Source of the DNA: Nodularia spumigena CCY9414 | GTDB taxonomy: Bacteria; Cyanobacteriota; Cyanobacteriia; Cyanobacteriales; Nostocaceae | Assembly (NCBI RefSeq): GCF_000340565.2 | Contig: NZ_CP007203.1 | Coordinates: forward strand, 3,031,824-3,095,823 | DNA: 64,000 bases | Reading direction: 5' to 3' | Part shown: positions 44,601-51,582 of the stretch, piece by piece | Position numbering within the stretch: the first letter of the stretch is position 1 | Layout: the number at the start of each line of letters is the position of its first letter | Made by a program: the position numbers and the translations under genes | The notes under the pieces: generated by a model | The model's input: the letters and a program-made list of their open reading frames with translations, nothing else | Told to the model about the DNA's origin: nothing | Databases searched by the model: none

Positions 44601-45573
44601 TTTGGGGATTTTCAAATTCATGGAGATGGTAACGACAAATAATTTCCCATACTGCGATCGCTCTTCTATAATCTCTATCAATAATTGCAGCTTGATCAGG
44701 TTGTAATCCACCAATCTGAAGTTTTTCTATTTTGATTTTAGATTCGGTAATTTCTTGTTTATAAATATATTGATTTTTATTCCTAGAACTGTGATCTGTC
44801 CCGATACTACCTTCGCCTATACCAATAAATCCAATTTGAAATTGAGTAGTAAGTTTGGTATTAACAATATTTTGAATATTCTGTTCTTCAGTAGATGAAA
44901 ATCCACTGGAGGAAGCAACAATTAAAGAAATACTTCCAAAAGTAACAGTTCCTAGTAGAGCATGAGAACCATAATCCTTTAGAAAATCTTTACAAGCCTG
45001 AATCGTTATATATTCAGATTCGGGATTGCGTAAAATATTATCTATTCTCTTTAATTCTTGTAAAGCATTATTATCAAGGCGAATCTGATTTGATGTAATA
45101 GTGCAAGCTGCAACAGGCATAACTACATATTGTACTTTAGAATAGTAATTACTTGTAGTTGTCTGTTTTGTTTCATTAATATTTTCTGTTTCTTTTTGTG
45201 ATGAAAAAGAAGCACTAGCATTCAGTAGCCCTCCGAATAAACCATTACCTTTGGCGGATGCTTTAATGCTGGCACCAAACTTTTCCACACCTCTTTTAAA
45301 GATGCTTTCTTTGGTTTCAGATTTAAATTCTTCTGTGTTATCTGTAGCTTTATATGATGGGTGAGTTAAAGAGATATTTCCCTGAACTGTAATTAGATTA
45401 AACCGTTGTTGTAAAATGTCTTCTTCGTTGGTACTAATAAGCATCCCGTGTAAAGCTAGTCCTGCGGATGCCTGTTGTAGTATATTTTTACTATCTTGAT
45501 ATAGGGGAATAATATTTGCACCATCTACTGGTATAATATTTTGGTCTATATTATTTTCGTTAGAGTGTGTCAT
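38650..45573 (-). CDS. Giant MACPF-like / very large inducible GTPase (VLIG)-type protein
   Basis: The 2307-residue protein combines two parts. Residues ~60-340 resemble a MACPF/perforin-like domain: FLKDYGSHALLGTVTFGSIS (YGSH at 201-204) matches the MACPF signature (Y/W)-G-(T/S)-H followed by a glycine strand. Residues ~690-720 (LERLGLTKYYPGKLGREEI) resemble the repeat before the G domain of animal VLIGs. The G domain has GIQSSGKSTLLNTMFGLQF (1323-1341), an AGRCTKGVYLQ switch, DTEG (1376-1379) and KHDNELSTFVIGLSNL. Long coiled coils follow. The C-terminus (~2160-2307) has CPFCGEIC...H...H and YRKVNSDYALWKI...YWKWF, also VLIG-like. No signal peptide. It is downstream of parAB. Confidence 0.85.
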   Translation of the reverse strand: MTHSNENNIDQNIIPVDGANIIPLYQDSKNILQQASAGLALHGMLISTNEEDILQQRFNLITVQGNISLTHPSYKATDNTEEFKSETKESIFKRGVEKFGASIKASAKGNGLFGGLLNASASFSSQKETENINETKQTTTSNYYSKVQYVVMPVAACTITSNQIRLDNNALQELKRIDNILRNPESEYITIQACKDFLKDYGSHALLGTVTFGSISLIVASSSGFSSTEEQNIQNIVNTKLTTQFQIGFIGIGEGSIGTDHSSRNKNQYIYKQEITESKIKIEKLQIGGLQPDQAAIIDRDYRRAIAVWEIICRYHLHEFENPQKLIELLRQEWMNFTGLKDKFQYFVDEIAKINEQTQNLLNQQIPSWIQERQLNTENLNHLIRLRREFKTKTDNNNYWVQEILSSKIVQQYLLDIRYNNNADSKEIKELMRQIVNAEDTTVMNKEDYSQFKNIFKWLNERSEVTDFIIASEINNINEFINKISDLIITIILENDSTKESRKKQAYQHIILAINNLRTALIKKDKLSELSLLCLLFPLGYVPEFSFFNKVWEFEDYQTLEKLLREDQEHPFGIEAKNYQTEKQEAYLILKMLSYDICFLEKERTIDFIQQILLPNLQSESIISILKRYNVGLSYECVEAVKELQNVIDDQPQNENSEIGLQDIMKETDNNSQKKSPVTSSDEQPSPESQDILERLGLTKYYPGKLGREEIYSITEYSLEQNLPATTEQLATHFLSNLISFNYEGRKLKIASENKSATESEQSGSRFGRRKKQEPETANVYPLDVVAATFLCCNSIIQQDLVQRLWGCKLAIPLVIQEGEDKSPKFFLWAMRSLVMKWKALQGEFIKSEERGIANYPIETVSFIRFDKSDFSKSSLLNWVISENEPDKSHPVFFHRNSEGSTKNRQLADGMVEIGWYLPKGVKEDIFQDIVSFTNLRGDARKYPIQLELIKQASSRIVILASAKELLEKEAEIVQSFLEDRKSVIIILTDKTITNKEEESVENFLNRFSEYSDEQLVILDIENKNSPDIRDEIRRKLKEIKVDENSKVSLENLAQTMQQLGMNVDELEENCRQGINKATEILQIIQKHDKDKRKAELLPLQGKNWADWAEADKEIHRLENIGKEKLDQYLERQELRKIESRKLQFSIVKNGLPEVMQLFIKALLNEQSSVREYFVRWLKLGLDELSREELPLLYGFYGEQMKKIAQDKTPEEKAAINKELDKLDKRISSQSFGLEHLLREMGQIYSAVIASSESERAKFKSLERLPKIAADLLLSGYPVEIMDGDVSSVPYVWVEAVLKELNKILQEREGQENLRVFVLSAMGIQSSGKSTLLNTMFGLQFAVSAGRCTKGVYLQPVKLEHKLREKYNADYIFVVDTEGLKSPELSSGSTRKHDNELSTFVIGLSNLALIKLPGENNTYLQEMLPISVHAFLRMEEVDLHPKTKIVHRNVDKSSEEKLNTQSRILNENLDKYTKIACEFEGKKVQTFKELIDFNLTEDIEYLPSLYEGDDSRNAVIPNYSKEVNGLKRKILTGIDLNQLSITSFSKHLQNLWEAVKKDDFVYEFKNTIETQARGELDKFWSQIDLQFRSKVTEFILNAHTRIMNCRDEAELSKVSEDFKVNLSDKIDQIFQQQEESLKQFFKKSKGMYEDAIQQWEQSTFARLRDLSDKLRSQNNQQIESYQNSKQAELTVDREVLNYEERITESIRLFVQREKEKIEQGQMLSLSEEKLRELFEAQWLIWMNDLRTHYKNPLKQADVERDTQEALRQSDSGKWSFIREKISKEKELRKFGLKYFSVNNKHYDWDWKQAGILSFTQVLKKGEIPKDKQQEVVREIEKLKHNLFENVDKILREKKDNSQPYNESYIRDILKHINNMIHEKSEELFKSLAFRLTQDLEIDLVIAICGHAIKHLENLDQRFRENQNPILKLEKNKEFYFKLFKVNFDKENLASTIVYVLSEIIIQGISQKIEEGLADEICNDMCTITHTKIINNKGSLIASILISLAEKGDINSYYTYIHYPERSIKDWVSSYFNDFNAKDKGVEGVIEDKIKNLVEAAKHFVEQTNRYIESKDKGSRSIANWIEKFSELTRENLIIKNLERIEILGSTFIGDFDCKYLQDGLSKELENTKSRLASELGDFSNPAASKYTSLRTKVVEKIITVRIGCVKSCPFCGEICISGMNDHAGDHETPNHRPQGITGYALRDGNGKLIIETCQQLVKGDGNFENFKNHHTDWKPHPYKDYRKVNSDYALWKIIGDRTLESGSYWKWFMATYSSQLAKLYDAVEADIPESWKSLSKEKEIEKLRKII

Positions 45574-45731
45574 AAATAATACAAAATCCTCTTGTTTAAA
45601 TTTTTTTAAACCCTTATCACTTTTCTGTGATGATTAAAATTATTCACTACCACTAAGTAAATTTGCAATATACTTCATAATTTGTTAATAATGGGTAGAT
45701 ATCGTTAGCTAACTCGGAAAAGCAGAACATT

Positions 45732-46889
45732 TTAAACCTTATTATCGTTGACAGCTTTTTCCTGGATTACTTCTTCAATCTCTGCCAGTTTCTTGCGAAG
45801 GACTTCCTGAAACTCCATTAATTGAGAAACCTCAACTTTCTTCAGCGCGTCCCCAGAAACTTTATACAAAGAGCGTGTTGCCGTAGTCATTGGTTTAACT
45901 TGTTTTTCGATTTTTTCAGCGTCGGTACTTTGTGAAGCGATCGCTTCAGTTACTAATTGCCGTGTTTTTTGCACAGATAATTTTTCTGCTAACACCTTTT
46001 GGGTGACGTTGATTCTAATTTCTTCTGCTTCTAATTCTGGCACTCCCAAATTTTTCGCTGACAGTTTTTGTAACGCTATGGCATGAACACCTTTAAGACC
46101 AGAAGACCTGATTGCAGTTTTCAAGTCTTCCGCTAAAGAAAGCATAGGAAAAATATTGGCATCAATCGAAGCGGGATTGAGTTGTAAATCTAAAAGTACA
46201 GTGAAAATTGCCGCTTCGCGTTCATCTAAGTCCAAAACAGCTAAACCTTGTTGTTGTTCTTCCGGTGTTACCGTAATCAGTCCAACAACAGAATTCATTC
46301 GTTTTTGTGCATTCAACCGTCGTACTACCGTTGAGAGAATACGGGGAATATCTTGAGGTTCTAAACCAGTATTTATTGCCAACTCCCGCACAATAGCTTC
46401 AGCTTTATCCAGAGGATTGAGGTCTTCCCTGTGTAATGAAGTAATTAAAGCTTTACGGTGCAAAGCATCAGGTTCAGGAATAATCACAGCTTGCAGATTT
46501 TCCCAACCCAAGTTTTTAGCACTGCGCCAACGTCGTTCACCGTCAAAGATAACTAAGTGTTCCCGTTGAATTAAAATAATTGGTTCTAGTTGTCCATCTG
46601 ATACCAGAGAACGAGACATAGACTCAATACTTTCTGATAAAAATGTCTGTCTCGGTTGCTCTGGGTTGGCTTGAATTTTTTCTAAAGAAATAGATTGGAT
46701 ACCTGATTGTGACTGAAGTTGCGCCCTGAGAGTTTGTAGCTGTGTTTCTAACTCACTTGATCCTTGAGAGCGGAGTTCTTCTATTTCGGCTTTTAGGCGT
46801 TGAATTTCTGCCTCAGCTTCTGATAATTGTTGGGATTGCTTTGCGCCTGAAAAATAGTTGGTGAGGTCAGGAGATTTACGAGTGGTCAT
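45732..46889 (-). CDS. parB: ParB-like partition protein
   Basis: The 385-residue protein opens with a coiled coil (QLSEAEAEIQRLKAEIEELR) and then a ParB/sulfiredoxin N-terminal domain: SLEKIQANPEQPRQTF, DGQLEPIILIQ, IFDGERRWRSAKNLG and SLHREDLNPLDKAEAIVRELA. A helix-turn-helix region follows. The order and distance to the upstream parA gene (110 bp) are those of a plasmid-type partition cassette. It would bind centromere sites; the AT-rich palindromes at 47839-48018 are candidates. Confidence 0.9.
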   Translation of the reverse strand: MTTRKSPDLTNYFSGAKQSQQLSEAEAEIQRLKAEIEELRSQGSSELETQLQTLRAQLQSQSGIQSISLEKIQANPEQPRQTFLSESIESMSRSLVSDGQLEPIILIQREHLVIFDGERRWRSAKNLGWENLQAVIIPEPDALHRKALITSLHREDLNPLDKAEAIVRELAINTGLEPQDIPRILSTVVRRLNAQKRMNSVVGLITVTPEEQQQGLAVLDLDEREAAIFTVLLDLQLNPASIDANIFPMLSLAEDLKTAIRSSGLKGVHAIALQKLSAKNLGVPELEAEEIRINVTQKVLAEKLSVQKTRQLVTEAIASQSTDAEKIEKQVKPMTTATRSLYKVSGDALKKVEVSQLMEFQEVLRKKLAEIEEVIQEKAVNDNKV

Positions 46890-46999
46890 AAATTAGCACA
46901 GATTTAATTTGCACATTGAGACAATGATTGAACAGGGGAGAGGATTTAAAACTTGTAGCCAAAATCAAAAAGGTACAACTTTTGGGTGCAACAGATTAG

Positions 47000-47812
47000 T
47001 TAAACTTTCGCGCTCTCTTTACTCTTGCTGCCAATCAAAGCCGCTAATTTTGAGGCAATTTCTTTAAAGTCATCCTTTGCTTGATGACTGGGGCGGTGAA
47101 TAGCTAATGGTAATCCTTGTCCACTGGCGTTAACAAATTCAGCACTATCCCGAATTTCTGAAAAAGCATGGATATTCATCTGCTCTAACTGAGATGGTAA
47201 TGCAGCCAACATTTGTCTATGGGCTGCACGTCGAGCATCGTATTGGTTGGGAACAAAGCCGAGAATTTCTGGTGTGGGTTTTAAGCGTAAATGCTTGCAA
47301 TGGTAGTAATACCATTCCAGTAAATGAGCCGCTCCTTGAATTGATTTGGGTTCTAGCTGCACGGGAATAATTATGTGTGTACTGGCTGCTAGTGCCATTA
47401 AAGGTAAGGGACCCAGGGTAGCTGGACAATCAAAGATCATCAAATCATGTTCTAGAGGATAGTCAGTTAAGCGATCGCCTAATAAGTAAGCTCCTCGTTT
47501 GTGTAAAACTAATTCATCTGCTGTTTGGGTCAGAACCATACCACCCTGACAAATGACTACTTTATCAGTGTGTTCACTCCAGCAGGGTGTTAACGGCCAG
47601 TTACCATCAAAATTCTCTTTGAGGACAGCAGCTAAAGTATGTTCTGGTTCTGGTTGATTTAAACCACAAAACAGTGTCAGTGACCCTTGCGGATCAAGGT
47701 CAAACAGTGCTACGTTATACTTGCGTTTTGCCAGAGCATGAGCTAGATGGACAGAAAGGGTTGTCTTACCACTTCCTCCGGCATTACTTATTACAGCTAA
47801 TCTAATTTGCAT
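47000..47812 (-). CDS. parA: ParA-family partition ATPase
   Basis: The 270-residue protein has the deviant Walker A of ParA (ISNAGGSGKTTLSVHLAHALA, residues 8-28), the switch LFDLDPQGSLTLFCG, and MIFDCPATLGPLPLMALA. It lacks an N-terminal DNA-binding helix-turn-helix (type Ib-like length), so repression of its own promoter, if any, would be done by ParB. A 397-bp AT-rich region with palindromes lies directly upstream. A ParA/ParB pair amid SSB and clamp-loader-like genes points to plasmid ancestry. Confidence 0.92.
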   Translation of the reverse strand: MQIRLAVISNAGGSGKTTLSVHLAHALAKRKYNVALFDLDPQGSLTLFCGLNQPEPEHTLAAVLKENFDGNWPLTPCWSEHTDKVVICQGGMVLTQTADELVLHKRGAYLLGDRLTDYPLEHDLMIFDCPATLGPLPLMALAASTHIIIPVQLEPKSIQGAAHLLEWYYYHCKHLRLKPTPEILGFVPNQYDARRAAHRQMLAALPSQLEQMNIHAFSEIRDSAEFVNASGQGLPLAIHRPSHQAKDDFKEIASKLAALIGSKSKESAKV

Positions 47813-48209
47813 GACTATTTTTTTGATGTTATGTGAGTATCATATATCGGATTTTCTACATCATATATTGATATATGATTTAAGAATATATTAGAGTCGT
47901 TGGGTAATAACCCTTAAAATTCTTTAATTCCTTTCCTGGAAAACATTTCAGCGATTTTCACCATCTATTTCCTAACAAGTCTAATATTTATTCTTTTGCA
48001 TCATATATCAATATATGAGAATTAACCGAATCTTGAAACATAAATTTTCTCTGTTGCTGCAACCTGTAGACTATTGCTCAAATTATGGGTTAAAAAAATA
48101 ACAGTTCCTACATCTATCATTGAAGTCATAGCCTAGCACTGATAAGTGAAAAAAATTATCTGCCGACAGGAAAAAAATACCTCTGGCAAAGTAGCCAGAA
48201 GTAAGATCA
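47813..48209. promoter_or_regulatory. AT-rich palindromic sites upstream of parA (centromere or operator candidate)
   Basis: ATCATATATTGATATATGAT at 47860-47879 is a 20-bp palindrome with exact 9-bp half sites around TG. A second copy, ATCATATATCAATATATGA, lies at 48000-48018, and a single half site ATCATATAT at 47839-47847. The repeats lie between parA and the SSB-like gene, where plasmid partition systems keep autoregulatory operators or centromeres. ParB binding is inference. Confidence 0.6.
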
Positions 48210-48653
48210 TTAAAAGGGAATGTGAGAAATATTAGTATTTGGAGAATGTCCGTTGTTAGATGCTGTAGCTACACCAGCACCAACTAGCTGTTGAGTATTT
48301 TCCTGTGGAGTTGCTTGAACAACAGGTGTAGCAGTTGGTATAGGATTCCGATTACCAGTGGTAGTGCAGATGAAAGTGCGGATAACCAAGGCAGTTTTCT
48401 TTTCTTTATATCCCTTACCGCTATCCACTACGTTAATATCTAAATAGCCCATAGCGATACCAGTAGCATTAATTCCTGATTCAGCAATGGAAACTGCGGC
48501 TGCTCCCTTGGTTCTGTAGGGAATTGTGTCTTCCACTACGCCATCTTTTGAATAGTAGGAGAAAACACATTCACCATAGACAATCTTTACACCTTGGCTA
48601 TCAAAAGCTTCATCAATACTGAGGAGTCGAATAGTTTGAGTTGAGTTAATCAT
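48210..48653 (-). CDS. Probable SSB-like OB-fold protein
   Basis: The 147-residue protein has a front part with an SSB-like pattern: TIPYRTKGAAAVSIAESGINATGIAMGYLDINVV followed by YKEKKTALVIRTF, shared in outline with single-stranded-DNA-binding proteins. The tail is Pro/Thr/Gln/Asn-rich. The last three residues are I-P-F, the same as the conserved C-terminal tip of SSB that docks repair and replication partners, though the acidic residues before it are missing. It is 110 bp from the canonical ssb gene and transcribed the same way. The family is not certain. Confidence 0.55.
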   Translation of the reverse strand: MINSTQTIRLLSIDEAFDSQGVKIVYGECVFSYYSKDGVVEDTIPYRTKGAAAVSIAESGINATGIAMGYLDINVVDSGKGYKEKKTALVIRTFICTTTGNRNPIPTATPVVQATPQENTQQLVGAGVATASNNGHSPNTNISHIPF

Positions 48654-48763
48654 GGTCTATTCCTTGTGATGAAATTGTCAATTGTTCATAAAAATTGCGC
48701 TTTGCGCTTTTCAACCACAACATCCCACAGACAAAAGTTATGCTGCGGGATGTGGTTAGTTTT

Positions 48764-49147
48764 CTAGAAGTTGGCGTTAATTATGGAATCTTGGTCTTCA
48801 CTGGTTTCATTCGAGTCTTTACGTTGAGCAGAACTGATCAGTTCTAGATTGCTGACACGAATGATGGGTTTTTGTCTGGATTCGTTGGTGTTTTTATCTA
48901 TCCATCTATCGAAGACTATTTCACCGGTGATCCCAATAGTCGAACCTTTTTGAACCCAGTCTGCTGCAACTTGAGCAATATTTCCCCAAAGTTCTAAATC
49001 AAACCAGAGGGGATTTTCACTTCTGTAGGGAGGTTTGACAGCAAGGGTCAAGGATGTTTTCATTGCACCTGATTCAAAATAGCGAACATCAGGTGTTTGA
49101 CCAACGCGACCAACTAAATCAACTTTATTGACGTATTGCTGAGTCAT
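48764..49147 (-). CDS. ssb: Single-stranded DNA-binding protein
   Basis: The 127-residue protein has the SSB OB fold: VNKVDLVGRVGQTPDVRYFESG, SLTLAV, LWFDLELWGNIAQVAADWVQKGSTIGITGEIVFDRWID and IRVSNLELI. The C-terminal tail is short and acidic (SNETSEDQDS) but ends INANF rather than DDDIPF, so partner docking may differ. It belongs to the same minus-strand block as parA and parB and is probably plasmid-type SSB, additional to a chromosomal one. Confidence 0.88.
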   Translation of the reverse strand: MTQQYVNKVDLVGRVGQTPDVRYFESGAMKTSLTLAVKPPYRSENPLWFDLELWGNIAQVAADWVQKGSTIGITGEIVFDRWIDKNTNESRQKPIIRVSNLELISSAQRKDSNETSEDQDSIINANF

Positions 49148-49370
49148 ATTATTTTCCTTGGGTAATCTATTTTTTTCACAGTATTAGCGCGATAGCGCAT
49201 TCTCGGTTATGCAACTAAACGAATGATTTGCTACAGGCTGATTTGAGGCTTTATTGGATACAGCCCAGTATCAAACCTGATTGCGCCTAGCGCATTTATT
49301 ACTGGTTGTATTGGGAAAAACTGCGTAAAAAATAACCCCAAATCTGCTAGAGATTTGAGGTTGATGAGTA

Positions 49371-50201
49371 TTACAAAATTTGTTCTTTGGTTGCTAAACC
49401 ATGCAATTTGGTTACTAATTTCTCTTCTTTCATGCGAGAGAAACCAGGGATTTTGTGCAATTTGGCTAACTCCCTTAGTCTTTTTAAAGTTAGGGTTTGT
49501 AAATCTTCCAAACTTGCTAATTCTGGAGAATCGGGAATATTTGTTATTTCTGAGGAAAAGTCATCAGGTGTAGGAGAATCAGTTGAATCGGTGATTAGTT
49601 CTGCTGTGTCGCAGGGAATAATATCATTGCTGTCACTGCTATGATCAATATCATCACTCACCACAGTTACAGTATCGCTACTAGCTTCACTAGGAGTATC
49701 ATCTGTTGAGGAAGTAGATTCAGGTAATTCTGGTAAGGCGATCGCATCCACTACTGAGTTATCCTCAATATCTTCGTTTAAGGTAGGCACTGTATTAGCA
49801 CCATCTTCACTAGGAGTATCATCTGTTGAGGAATTAGATTCAGATGATGTTGGTAAAGCGATCGCATCTTTTACTGAGTTATCCTCAATCTCTTCGTTTA
49901 CGGTAGGTACTGTATTACCACCAGCTTCACTAAGAGCATAATCTGATGGGGAATTGATTTCAGTGGGTGAAGTAATTGCACCATTACTGCTGAGGTTAGG
50001 CGTTTCTGTTTCCCCACTGGTGTAACTGAGAATTTGCTCAATACTGGCTACAGTAGGTTCTTTCAAAACGGTGATTCTGTGGAAATTTCCCACTTTCCTA
50101 ACAGAGATTCTTGCCCCAGCCGTGCGGAGTTTTGTTGTCAAGTCGTTGAGCAGGAGAAATGCTACATCCAATTGACGGTAATTATTGATAATGGCACTCA
50201 T
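49371..50201 (-). CDS. Rho_N/SAP-like domain protein with internal 40-residue repeats
   Basis: The start is placed at ATG 50201 (MSAIINNYRQLDVAF); an upstream extension to 50237 adds 12 residues. The 276-residue protein has an N-terminal alpha/beta domain (LLLNDLTTKLRTAGARISVRK), an acidic Ser/Thr-rich middle with tandem repeats of 40 residues (NTVP(T)xNExIEDNSVxDAIALP, 120 bp at DNA level), and a C-terminal Rho_N/SAP-like helix-extended-helix (LQTLTLKRLRELAKLHKIPGFSRMKKEEKL-like, residues ~240-276) that may bind nucleic acid. Function is unknown; the context is plasmid maintenance. Confidence 0.65.
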   Translation of the reverse strand: MSAIINNYRQLDVAFLLLNDLTTKLRTAGARISVRKVGNFHRITVLKEPTVASIEQILSYTSGETETPNLSSNGAITSPTEINSPSDYALSEAGGNTVPTVNEEIEDNSVKDAIALPTSSESNSSTDDTPSEDGANTVPTLNEDIEDNSVVDAIALPELPESTSSTDDTPSEASSDTVTVVSDDIDHSSDSNDIIPCDTAELITDSTDSPTPDDFSSEITNIPDSPELASLEDLQTLTLKRLRELAKLHKIPGFSRMKEEKLVTKLHGLATKEQIL

Positions 50202-50319
50202 GGTTTTTGTTTGATTTAGTTCACCACAAGAGCGCATAGCGCAATCCTTTTATCCAAAAACGTTTTTGGTATCTTTGATGATGTTTAGACAGATTGCGTT
50301 AAAAATGTAGTTTTTGGTA

Positions 50320-50913
50320 TTAGTCAGGAAATAGTAAAACTTCCCATACCAATCGGGGAGAGGCCATTTTCAACAGAGAGTTTTTGGCATCTTCCAATTT
50401 CAACAGCCAACTGTGATCACTGAGAAATTCCTTCCAGCAATGTTGCAGGTAATCCAGCAGCCATAGTTGTTGATGAAAATCTAATTGCACTTCAATATCT
50501 TTGGCGATACTTAACGCTGTTAACAGATTGCTAGGTGGTTGAATTAGTTGTTGCAAAATTGATTGTGGGATAGATTGAAGTTGATCATAATGAGCGATCG
50601 CTATTCCAGGAGAACCACCCGCAAACTGTATAACATTTGGGTGATTGAGAATTTCAGAACGTCCCACATTTTCTAAAACAGTGGTCATTTGGGCGTTGTT
50701 TAGTCGCTGGAAAGGAACAAGTTGACAACGGCTGGTAATTGTAGCAAGTAACCTTTGGGGTTGGGAAGAGATGAGGATAATTGTGCCGGATATTGGCTCT
50801 TCCAAGGTTTTCAGAAGTGCATTAGCAGCAGTGGGTGGCATTCTTTCAGCATTTTCTACCACGACAATTTTGTAAGGTGCAATTAGAGGAGAGGTAGCTG
50901 TAGCAACCTGCAA
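50320..50913 (-). pseudogene. N-terminally truncated DNA polymerase III delta-prime-like gene
   Basis: The frame encodes the middle and end of a HolB-type clamp-loader subunit: YKIVVVENAERMPPTAANALLKTLEEP, then the sensor-like ISSQPQRLLATITSRCQLVPF. The P-loop and about 100 N-terminal residues of the family are missing. The only start is a TTG at 50913, inside a TTGCA-box array that begins at about 50899, and the frame closes upstream at 50947-50949. Either the array displaced the 5' end or this is a shortened paralogue. Expression is doubtful. Confidence 0.7.
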
Positions 50914-51284
50914 TACTAATCGCTCAAACCTGCAATCAAGACATTTTCAAACCAGAATTACTTGCAACTATAATTCTGCTTCAGCCAGGATTAACTGCAA
51001 CTGAACCAGGATTATTTGCACGGTAAGGAATTCAAAGTTAATTTATTAAATTCTGATATGAGTTTTTTGACAACCCCCTGTCAACCCTGAAAACTTAGCC
51101 CTAGTAAAGTATTGGGCTTATTTGCAATTAATCCTGGTCGAAATGGATGATTGCAGGTTGGTTGCATTTAATCCTGGCTCAGTTGCAATTAATTCTGGTT
51201 CAAATGAAATTATAGTTGCAAATAATCCTGGCTAGAAACAACGATGATTGCAGGTTTTGGAATTTATAATTGCAGGTCGCTAAA
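50899..51284. repeat. Long inverted repeats built from phased TTGCA boxes (mini-transposon or origin candidate)
   Basis: Left arm boxes TGCA(A) stand at 50909, 50931, 50963, 50996 and 51017 (spacings 22, 32, 33, 21). Right arm boxes TTGCA stand at 51270, 51248, 51216, 51183 and 51162 (spacings 22, 32, 33, 21 from outside in), with extra boxes at 51151 and 51122. Arms align as ~120-bp imperfect inverted repeats with the shared units AACCAG(G/A)ATTA-nn-TGCAA and AAACCTGCAATCA. Outer ends are TGTAGCAACCTGCAAT and, inverted, TTTAGCGACCTGCAAT. There is no coding in between. Confidence 0.75.
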
Positions 51285-51345
51285 CCTATTGTCAGAAGTC
51301 CACGCAACGGGTATATTAAAAAAGTTAAGCCTTGGGTGGGTAAAG

Positions 51346-51582
51346 ATGGTAAATATCAAACTACCATTACTATTATTTTTAACATTTCCCCTACTAAAAA
51401 TTGAAACCACATTAGCGCAAACGACCCAACCCCGACAAACACCGACACAAACCACGACAAAGCCCGTCAATAAAACTCCGACAACTCCGACACTAAAGCC
51501 TGTAACGCCTGTAGATGATAGCGGTGAGACTAACGAATTACAGGCTATTGGGAGTTTTCCACTGCTATTAGAAATTTGCTAA
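51346..51582 (+). CDS. Short secreted Pro/Thr-rich protein or gene fragment, 78 aa
   Basis: From ATG 51346 the frame gives a clean signal peptide (MVNIKLPLLLFLTFPLLKIETTLAQ) followed by a Thr/Pro/Gln-rich stretch (QPRQTPTQTTTKPVNKTP) and a short end. It looks like the front of a longer exported protein that was cut off, because the last codons run into the 3' end of the convergent acetyltransferase gene (38-bp overlap). It begins just outside the TTGCA-box array. I cannot name a family and rate it as a likely remnant. Confidence 0.45.
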   Translation: MVNIKLPLLLFLTFPLLKIETTLAQTTQPRQTPTQTTTKPVNKTPTTPTLKPVTPVDDSGETNELQAIGSFPLLLEIC

